DNA of 64,000 nucleotides from assembly GCF_001693515.2 (NCBI RefSeq), contig NZ_CP042968.1:2046001-2110000 (forward strand). Direction: 5' to 3'. The notes under the pieces were generated by a model that saw only the letters and a program-made list of their open reading frames with translations, made no database searches and was not told where the DNA came from. The translations under genes were made by a program, and so were the position numbers. Of this stretch, positions 58,184-64,000 are shown one piece after another. The first letter of the stretch is position 1. Every line of letters begins with the position of its first letter. The DNA is from Bradyrhizobium paxllaeri (GTDB lineage: Bacteria; Pseudomonadota; Alphaproteobacteria; Rhizobiales; Xanthobacteraceae).

Positions 58184-60400
58184 TCAGGCGAATGTGATGT
58201 TCTGGTCTCTCAGCGGCACTGAACGGATTCGCTTGCCGGTCGCCGCGAAGTAGGCGTTGAGCACCGCAGGCGCGGCAACGCCGATGGTCGGTTCGCCGAC
58301 GCCGCCCCAGAAGCCGCCGCTCGGCACCATCACGCATTCCACCTTTGGCATCTCGGCGATGCGCATGGAATTGTAGGTGTCGAAGTTGGTCTGCTCCATC
58401 TTGCCGTCCTTCACCGTGCAGCCGCCGTAGAACAGCGCCGACAGGCCATAGACGAAGGAGCCCGCGATCTGCCGCTCGACCTGCGCCGGATTGACGATGT
58501 AGCCGGGATCGGTGGAAGCGACGATGCGATGCACCTTGATCTTGCTGCCGTCGGTGACGGAGATTTCCGCAGCACCCGCGACATAGCTGCCGTAGCCCAT
58601 CACCTGCGCAATGCCGCGATAGACGCCTTGCGGCGCGGGCTTGCCCCAGCCGATCTTCTCGGCCACCGCATTGAGCACGGCGAGATGCTTGGGATGCTTG
58701 CTCATCAGCTTGCGGCGGAATTCCACCGGATCCTGGCCGACCGAATGCGCCAGCTCATCCATGAAGCATTCCATGTAGATCGCATTCTGGTTGACGTTGA
58801 CGCCACGCCAGAAGCCGGGCGGAACGTGCGGATTGCGCATCGAATGCTCGACCAAGAGGTTCGGCACGGAGTAGCCGATCGCGGCATCACCGGAAGGGCT
58901 GAGGCCCTGGAATGCAGCCGTATCCATGCCGTTCACCAGCGCTGCCGGACGCACGGTGTAGAGGATCGACTGTCCCGACAATCGCACATGCAGCGCCGTG
59001 AGATTGTTATTGGCATCGAAGGCACCGGTCAGCTTGCACTGTGTGACCGGATGGAATTTGCCTTGTGCCATGTCCTCTTCACGCGACCACAACAGCTTGA
59101 CCGGCGTCCCCGGCATCTCCTTGGCGATCAGAACCGCCTGCCGGACGTAGTCGGTCATGCCGCGTCGCCCGAAGCCGCCACCGAGGATGAGCTTGTGCAC
59201 CTCGCATTTCTCGGCGGGCAGGCCTGAGGCTTCCATCGTGGCGGCGAACGCCGCTTCGCCGTTCTGCGTGCCGCACCAGACCTCGCATTTATCAGCTGTG
59301 TAGACCGCTGTGGCGTTCAGCGGCTCCATCGTGGCGTGGTTCTGGTAGGGATAGTTGTAGACCGCCTCGACCTTCTTGACGGCGGAAGCAATCGCCGCCT
59401 TGGCGTCGCCGTTCTGGTTGCCGATGAAGGCCGGCTGCGAATTATCGAGACCTTCGGCCAGCCATTTGGCGATCGACTCGCTGGAGACTTTGGCGTTCTC
59501 GCCTTCGTCCCAGACGATCGGCAGCGCGTCGAGCGCGGTCTTGGCGTGCCACCAGGTATCGGCGACGACGGCGACCGCGCTGTCGCCGACCTTCACCACC
59601 TTCTTGACGCCCTTCATGCCGGCGATCTTGGCCTCGTCATAGCTCTTCAGCTTGCTGCCGAAGACCGGCGCATCCTTGATCGCAGCGTTGAGCATGCCGG
59701 GCAGCTTGACATCGGCGCCGTAGATCATTGCGCCCGTCGTCTTATCGACGGTGTCGAGCCGTTTGACGCCCTTGCCGGCGATCTTCCAGTCCTTCGGATC
59801 CTTCAGCTTCACATCCGCGTCCGCTGGCGGCGAGAGCTTCGCGGCCGCTTCGACCACCTTGCCGTAGGTCGTGGTCTTGCCCGAGGGCGTATGGGTGATG
59901 ACACTGTTGGCGGCAGTGCATTCGGAGACCGGCACCTTCCACTCGTTCGCAGCCGCCTGCACCAGCATCATGCGCGCGGTGGCGCCGCCCTTGCGGACAT
60001 ACTCCTGGCTGGTGCGGATGCCGCGGCTGCCGCCGGTCGAGAAATCGCCCCAGGCGCGCTTGCGTGCGACACTTTGACCCGGCGTCGGATATTCGGTGAC
60101 GACCTTCGACCAGTCGCATTCGAGCTCTTCGGCGACGAGCTGGGCGAGGCCGGTGAGGGTGCCCTGGCCCATTTCCGAGCGGGCAACACGAATTACAGTC
60201 GTGTTGTCGGGGCGGATCACCACCCAGACATTGACTTCCGGCGAGCCGTCGGCGGCCCGGACGACCTGCGGCCCGCCGAAGGGAATATCGAGACCGATCG
60301 CAAGGCCGGCGCCGGCAGCGGCGGTGCCGATCACGAAGGCGCGGCGGTTGAGCTTGAGATTGGACTTGAGATTGGGCTTGGGCATGACGTGCTTGTTCAT
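58184..60400 (-). CDS. Xanthine dehydrogenase-family molybdopterin-binding subunit (isoquinoline 1-oxidoreductase beta-like), Tat-exported
   Basis: The 738-residue protein starts with a Tat signal (LNRRAFVIGTAAAGAGLA, about 17-34), so it acts in the periplasm. Molybdenum cofactor contacts include 'RSEMGQGTLTGLAQLVAEELECDW', 'ILGGGFGRRGMTDYVRQAV', 'PPGFWRGVNVNQNAIYMECFMDELA' and the C-terminal 'GGVGEPTIGVAAPAVLNAYF' with the catalytic Glu. It pairs with the 2Fe-2S protein encoded 9 bp upstream, and electrons probably pass to the small cytochrome c downstream. The relatives oxidise aldehydes or N-heterocycles. The link to the Sox genes in the same run is unusual. Confidence 0.87.
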   Translation of the reverse strand: MNKHVMPKPNLKSNLKLNRRAFVIGTAAAGAGLAIGLDIPFGGPQVVRAADGSPEVNVWVVIRPDNTTVIRVARSEMGQGTLTGLAQLVAEELECDWSKVVTEYPTPGQSVARKRAWGDFSTGGSRGIRTSQEYVRKGGATARMMLVQAAANEWKVPVSECTAANSVITHTPSGKTTTYGKVVEAAAKLSPPADADVKLKDPKDWKIAGKGVKRLDTVDKTTGAMIYGADVKLPGMLNAAIKDAPVFGSKLKSYDEAKIAGMKGVKKVVKVGDSAVAVVADTWWHAKTALDALPIVWDEGENAKVSSESIAKWLAEGLDNSQPAFIGNQNGDAKAAIASAVKKVEAVYNYPYQNHATMEPLNATAVYTADKCEVWCGTQNGEAAFAATMEASGLPAEKCEVHKLILGGGFGRRGMTDYVRQAVLIAKEMPGTPVKLLWSREEDMAQGKFHPVTQCKLTGAFDANNNLTALHVRLSGQSILYTVRPAALVNGMDTAAFQGLSPSGDAAIGYSVPNLLVEHSMRNPHVPPGFWRGVNVNQNAIYMECFMDELAHSVGQDPVEFRRKLMSKHPKHLAVLNAVAEKIGWGKPAPQGVYRGIAQVMGYGSYVAGAAEISVTDGSKIKVHRIVASTDPGYIVNPAQVERQIAGSFVYGLSALFYGGCTVKDGKMEQTNFDTYNSMRIAEMPKVECVMVPSGGFWGGVGEPTIGVAAPAVLNAYFAATGKRIRSVPLRDQNITFA

Positions 60401-60409
60401 GGCATCCCC

Positions 60410-60859
60410 TCAAGCGCTTGCGGCGGCGTGGATCGCCTCGCGGACCTGCTGGAAGGTCCCGCAACGGCAGATGTTGGTGATGGCCTCGTCAATGTCCTTG
60501 TCGGTCGGCCTCGGCTTTTCCTTGAGCAGTGCTGCGACCGCCATGATCATGCCGGCCTGGCAATAGCCGCATTGCGGCACGTCATTGGCGACCCAGGCCT
60601 GCTGCACCTTGTGCAGCGTGCCGCCACTGGCAAGACCCTCGATCGTGGTGATCTGCTTGCCGACCGCCTCGCTGACGGTAACGCCGCAGGAGCGCATCGC
60701 GACGCCATCGATGTGCACGGTGCAGGCGCCGCATTGTGCAATGCCGCACCCATATTTGGTGCCCGTCAGCCCGACATTCTCCCTGATCGCCCAAAGCAGT
60801 GGCGTGTCGTCTTCGATGTCCACATAGATTGATTTGCCATTAATTGTGAGGTTTGCCAT
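60410..60859 (-). CDS. 2Fe-2S subunit of the molybdenum hydroxylase
   Basis: The 149-residue protein from the ATG at 60859 (AGGGG upstream) has two cluster sites: C38, C43, C46, C58 ([10 protein letters not shown]...SC) and C97, C100, C131, C133 (CGYC...CRC). It lacks its own Tat signal and would be co-exported with the large subunit. It is the first gene of the eight-gene - strand block. A longer reading to 61030 adds an implausible leader. Confidence 0.9.
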   Translation of the reverse strand: MANLTINGKSIYVDIEDDTPLLWAIRENVGLTGTKYGCGIAQCGACTVHIDGVAMRSCGVTVSEAVGKQITTIEGLASGGTLHKVQQAWVANDVPQCGYCQAGMIMAVAALLKEKPRPTDKDIDEAITNICRCGTFQQVREAIHAAASA

Positions 60860-61043
60860 CGCGTATCCCCTGTTCGCTCCATCCACCGAGGGAGCTGCGG
60901 CCGGGAAGATGGCCCGCAACTTGGAATAGTTCAAATCAAGAAAATGCGTTTGCTCGCAGGATAAAAAACGCGTTTTCACGCCGGATGAAACTTGACCGGC
61001 CGGTGTTGCGGTGGGGCGGCCGCGACCCATCGGCGCAGCCAGG

Positions 61044-61502
61044 TTAATCCGCGCTATCCAGGCGCTCGTTCAGCGCCTTCAAGATTCGGCTGACAGCAGC
61101 AAACTCGTTGGGCGCGATCCCCTTGGCCAGGGCATTTGCCCACGGCGCCTGCAAATTCGTGGCTGCCGAAAAGGCATCCTGCCCACGCCGGGTCAGCGCG
61201 ACGAGATGGGCGCGGCGGTGATTTGGGTTGGGGCGTAGTTCGACCAGGCCATCGTCCCGCATCTCGTTGATGATGCGCTGAACGCCCTGGCGATTAAGCC
61301 CCATGCTCCGCGCCAGCCATGCCACCGGCTGCAGAGTTGGCGAAAGGGCGATCGCGCCCAGCACCTGCCAGCGCGCGCTGGTCAGGCCGAGGTCGGTCAC
61401 CAGGCGGTCGCCGGCCGCGAGCAGGCGTCCGTTGAGCCGGAACACCGCCAGTACCAGGTCGGTCAGGGCCTCGCCGCCGGGGGTATGTCGCTTTGTTGCC
61501 AT
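61044..61502 (-). CDS. MarR family transcriptional regulator
   Basis: The 152-residue winged-helix protein has '[16 protein letters not shown]', the HTH '[47 protein letters not shown]', and a long C-terminal dimer helix. It is divergent from the DUF1772 gene, with a perfect palindromic operator between them, so it likely represses both. Ligand unknown; many relatives respond to phenolic compounds or oxidants. The ATG at 61502 gives the usual MarR length; an upstream reading from 61520 adds six residues. Confidence 0.9.
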   Translation of the reverse strand: MATKRHTPGGEALTDLVLAVFRLNGRLLAAGDRLVTDLGLTSARWQVLGAIALSPTLQPVAWLARSMGLNRQGVQRIINEMRDDGLVELRPNPNHRRAHLVALTRRGQDAFSAATNLQAPWANALAKGIAPNEFAAVSRILKALNERLDSAD

Positions 61503-61522
61503 TTGACTACTAGTACCCAAAA

Positions 61523-61538
61523 TGACAATATATTGTCA
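61523..61538. promoter_or_regulatory. Perfect 16-bp palindrome, MarR operator candidate
   Basis: TGACAATATATTGTCA lies 21-36 nt upstream of the MarR start and 28-43 nt upstream of the DUF1772 gene, in a short AT-rich divergent promoter. Its size fits a MarR dimer site. Confidence 0.65.
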
Positions 61539-61565
61539 ATTAGCAAACGATATGTGGAGTAACTC

Positions 61566-61994
61566 ATGTTTGCAGGACAGCTAGCGATGATCGTCGCCGC
61601 GGCATTCGCCGGCGCCGCGTTTTTCATCAATTTCGCCGAACAGCCGGCGCGCTTTGGCCTCGATGACCGGAATCTGCTGAAGCAGTGGAAGCCAAGCTAC
61701 GCGCGCGGCTTCATGATGCAGGCGAGTTGTGCGGTGATTTCAGGCGTGCTCGGCCTGATCGCGGCGTGGCTGACGCGGGACTGGCGCTGGATCGTCGGCG
61801 CGGTGCTCATTCTCGCCAACTGGCCGTATACGCTGATCGGCATCATGCCGACCAACCGCGCGCTCGGCGCGCTTGACGAGAAGGACGCCGGCCCGCAGTC
61901 ACGCGCGCTGATCGTGAAGTGGGGAGGCCTGCACGCGGTCAGAACCGGTCTCGGGATCGCGGCGACGCTGGCCTATCTGTGGGCGCTCAACTAA
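61566..61994 (+). CDS. DUF1772 (anthrone oxygenase-like) membrane protein
   Basis: The 142-residue protein has four hydrophobic helices and the family pattern '[14 protein letters not shown]', '[31 protein letters not shown]', '[19 protein letters not shown]' and a C-terminal '[24 protein letters not shown]'. GGAG lies eight nt before the ATG. Some DUF1772 members are anthrone oxygenases in fungi and actinomycetes. The bacterial single-gene versions are mostly uncharacterised. A divergent MarR gene with an operator suggests induction by an aromatic or toxic compound. Confidence 0.85.
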   Translation: MFAGQLAMIVAAAFAGAAFFINFAEQPARFGLDDRNLLKQWKPSYARGFMMQASCAVISGVLGLIAAWLTRDWRWIVGAVLILANWPYTLIGIMPTNRALGALDEKDAGPQSRALIVKWGGLHAVRTGLGIAATLAYLWALN

Positions 61995-62007
61995 GCAGCA
62001 ACGGCCT

Positions 62008-63399
62008 TCACGGCTTGTCTGAGCCTACGGTCAAACGCAAAAAACTCATCAGGCTTCCAAGCGCGGCAAATCCGGCCCCGAGCGCCAGCGCCACGGTCGC
62101 GCCGTTGTGGCCGGCCAGCGCAAAGCACAGGGCGGCGAGGGCTGCGCCAAGCGTTTGTCCGGTCAGGCGCGCGGTTGCGACGATGCCGCTCGCGCTGCCG
62201 CTGCGATGTGGCGGCGCGCTCGACATCAGCGCCCGCAAATTCGGCGTTTGAAAAAAGCCGAAGCCGATGCCGCAGATCACCGTGCGCCAGACGATGTTGG
62301 CAATGCCGGGATCGGGCGGCAGCGTCGCCAGCAGCGCCATGCCGATGCCAAGCAGCACCAGCCCGATGCCGCCGAGGATGCCGACCGGATAGCGGTCGGA
62401 GAGCCGGCCGCCGATCGGCGCCATGATCGCCACCACCAACGGCCATGGCGTCATGAAGAATCCGGTCTCCACCTGCGAGCGGTGCAGCACGTCCTCGAAG
62501 TAGAAGGGCAGCGAGACGAAGGCCAATCCCTGTACCGCAAATGCGCAGACCGAAGTTGCGGCCGACAGCGCGAACATCGGCCGCCGGAACAGGTCGATCG
62601 GCAACATCGGCGCCGGATGGTCTTGATATCTGCGGGTGATGGTCCAGCCGAGGGCCAATGCCACGCCAAGAGTCAGCCCGACCAGGACAGGCGGCACCTG
62701 ATGCGCCGCGCCGCCAATGCCGATGATGAAGAGCCCGAGGCAGCTTGCGGTCAGCGCCGCACTCGCAAAATCGAATGCGTGCTTCGCACGCGGCGTTTTC
62801 GGCAGGGTCTTCAGGCCGATCCAGATCGCAATCACGCCGAAGGGGATGTTGATTGCGAACAGCCACGGCCATGTTCCAACCGCGAGGATCGCGGAGGCAA
62901 TGGTCGGGCCGAACGTGAATGCCGTTCCGACCACCAGCGCGTTATGGCCGAAGCCGCGGCCCAGCATATGGGTCGGGTAAACGAAGCGGACCAGCGCCGC
63001 GTTCACACTCATGATGCCGCTGGCGCCCAGCCCCTGCAACGCCCGGGCCGCCGTCAGGCTGGGCAGCGACCATGCCAGGGCGCAGCCGAGCGAGGCCAGC
63101 GTGAACAGGATGAGACCGCCGATATAGATCCGCTCATGGCCGACGATTTCGCCGAGCGCGCCGAGCGGCAGCAGCGTCGCCACCAGCGCGATCTGGTAGA
63201 TGTTGACCACCCAGACCACGTCGGCCGGGCTGACATGGAGGTCGGCGGCGATCGCAGGAAGCGCGACGTTCGCAATCGCCGTATCCAGCGAGGCCATCGC
63301 CAGTGCGGTAAAGATCGCTGCGACCGCCCAGCGCCGAAGTTCCGGGGGCAGGCCGTCGATGGGCGCGGTTGATGGCTTTGCGGTTGCATCTGCGGACAT
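62008..63399 (-). CDS. MFS transporter of the DHA2 (EmrB/QacA) type
   Basis: The 463-residue protein from the ATG at 63399 (GGAGAG upstream) has about 14 hydrophobic helices. The DHA2 pattern is visible at the start: 'ALAMASLDTAIANVALPAIAADLHVSPADVVWVVNIYQIA' (motif D1 L-D-x-T-I/A-x-N-V-A-L-P), then 'LGALGEIVGHERIYIGG' and 'RALQGLGASGIM' (motif C-like). It is a drug:proton antiporter-type exporter. It is convergent with the DUF1772 gene (14 bp between stops), so co-regulation by the nearby MarR is not implied. Confidence 0.92.
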   Translation of the reverse strand: MSADATAKPSTAPIDGLPPELRRWAVAAIFTALAMASLDTAIANVALPAIAADLHVSPADVVWVVNIYQIALVATLLPLGALGEIVGHERIYIGGLILFTLASLGCALAWSLPSLTAARALQGLGASGIMSVNAALVRFVYPTHMLGRGFGHNALVVGTAFTFGPTIASAILAVGTWPWLFAINIPFGVIAIWIGLKTLPKTPRAKHAFDFASAALTASCLGLFIIGIGGAAHQVPPVLVGLTLGVALALGWTITRRYQDHPAPMLPIDLFRRPMFALSAATSVCAFAVQGLAFVSLPFYFEDVLHRSQVETGFFMTPWPLVVAIMAPIGGRLSDRYPVGILGGIGLVLLGIGMALLATLPPDPGIANIVWRTVICGIGFGFFQTPNLRALMSSAPPHRSGSASGIVATARLTGQTLGAALAALCFALAGHNGATVALALGAGFAALGSLMSFLRLTVGSDKP

Positions 63400-63640
63400 T
63401 CGTTCGGGCTCTCCACGCCTTGGGGGGCGGTCGCGCCCAGAGCGGCGTGTACTACGGACGCGGCGCAAGCCACAGACACGCCGCTGCATGATGCGTATGC
63501 GAAGGGATGGGCGACGTCCGCCGCGCCATATCCGCGCGCCGACTTTCGGGTACCTTCCCGCGTGCCGCGCAATCGACTAGGCTTTTGCGCAACCGGACCG
63601 CAGTTTTATAAAAAGACGGTCACCGGCGAGGGAAAACGCT

Positions 63641-64000
63641 TTGGACGGACTGGCGAGCCGGCGCGGCGAAGACATGCGTAGCGCGAGTGGGGGCGGGCGT
63701 GGGCGCGTAGGGGCCAGCCTTTGGGTTTCGGTCCTGCTCGCGATCCTCGGCTTCCTCGTCATCTACCCCATTCTGATGCTGCTGCTCGGCGCGCTCACCG
63801 ACACCAACCCGGTGGTCGACGGCATCCAGCTCAGTCACCTCTCGGTCACGAACTTCCTCACCGTGCTGGCGAACCCGAATGTCGCCGAGGCGCTCTTCAA
63901 CACGCTGATCGCCTGCGGCGGCGGCACGCTGATCGCGGTCGCGGTCGGATTGCTGTTTTCCTGGATCGTCGTTCGCACCAACACCCCGTTCAAAGGCTTC
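63641..64000 (+). CDS. ABC transporter permease (iron(III)/Fbp-type), N-terminal part
   Basis: The frame is open to the right edge. A TTG at 63641 follows GAGGGA by eight nt; an ATG at 63674 has no good site. The visible 120 residues read 'GASLWVSVLLAILGFLVIYPILMLLLGAL' (first membrane helix), then 'LSHLSVTNFLTVLANPNVAEALFNTLIACGGGTLIAVAVGLLFSWIVVRTNTPF' containing the first BPD_transp_1 segment. The pattern matches permeases of the iron or thiamine binding-protein-dependent uptake family (FbpB-like). The other half of the protein and partner genes lie beyond the window. Confidence 0.75.
   Translation, partial: MDGLASRRGEDMRSASGGGRGRVGASLWVSVLLAILGFLVIYPILMLLLGALTDTNPVVDGIQLSHLSVTNFLTVLANPNVAEALFNTLIACGGGTLIAVAVGLLFSWIVVRTNTPFKGF

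Noticed and set aside
1..64000. CRISPR arrays, tRNA or rRNA genes
   Set aside because: No regularly spaced direct repeats and no cloverleaf or conserved rRNA segments were recognised on either strand, although reading by eye could miss a tRNA.

Overview
The window is high-GC DNA with long, tightly packed genes, the SBP56, single-chain acyl-CoA carboxylase, CmcJ-like and hydantoinase families, and several families of intergenic palindromes. Together these suggest a Bradyrhizobium-like alphaproteobacterium (Nitrobacteraceae). This is inferred from gene content and repeat style, not from a marker gene. No rRNA, tRNA, CRISPR array or phage block was seen. Mobile DNA is limited to two IS110-family recombinase genes, one frameshifted and one intact.

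Layout. 0-8 kb: the tail of a sulfonate-type binding protein, then a + strand catabolic cluster (CmcJ/NvfI-like oxygenase, MFS permease, class III aminotransferase, hydantoinase/oxoprolinase B and A). 8-18 kb: a small secreted protein, an orphan branched-chain-type binding protein, a frameshifted IS110 gene with a structured upstream region, an enolase-superfamily enzyme divergent from a 1106-residue single-chain acyl-CoA carboxylase, and an intact IS110 gene. 18-24.5 kb: a Baeyer-Villiger-type monooxygenase divergent from a P450, then a GMC oxidoreductase with a small partner and an HtrA-like protease. 24.5-32 kb (- strand): nicA-like, nicB-like, pncB, metY-like and an alpha/beta hydrolase. 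32-40.6 kb (+ strand): a 6-hydroxynicotinate reductase-like protein, an ApbE-like UPF0280 protein, an amino-acid-synthesis family protein, a complete Liv-type ABC transporter with fused permeases, and a MarR regulator. 41-49 kb: membrane protein plus SBP56, crotonases, an AidB-like acyl-CoA dehydrogenase and two divergent TetR regulators. 49-52 kb: a DUF4399 protein, an adenylyl cyclase fused to an FGE-sulfatase domain, and a membrane protein. 52.4-54.5 kb: an enamidase-like amidohydrolase divergent from a ferredoxin-NADP reductase. 54.5-60.9 kb: one close-packed - strand block of soxA, soxZ, soxY, soxX, a flavocytochrome-c-type flavoprotein, a small cytochrome c, and a molybdenum hydroxylase with its 2Fe-2S subunit. 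61-64 kb: a MarR regulator, a DUF1772 protein, an MFS exporter and the start of an iron-type ABC permease.

How they fit together. The central inference is a split regulon for reductive nicotinate breakdown: uptake (Liv-type ABC), hydroxylation (NicAB-like), reduction of 6-hydroxynicotinate (Hnr-like), and ring opening by an enamidase 20 kb away. GTATAC/GTGTAC-centred palindromes lie about 45-90 nt upstream of all four divergent genes (nicA, hnr, enamidase, FNR), and a MarR gene closes the transport operon. The FNR may supply reduced ferredoxin and the ApbE-like protein may handle the flavin of the reductase. A second noteworthy unit is the single-direction block joining a molybdenum hydroxylase to Sox/flavocytochrome genes without soxB or soxCD nearby, with a SoxY whose C-terminal cysteine is not in the usual GGCGG setting.
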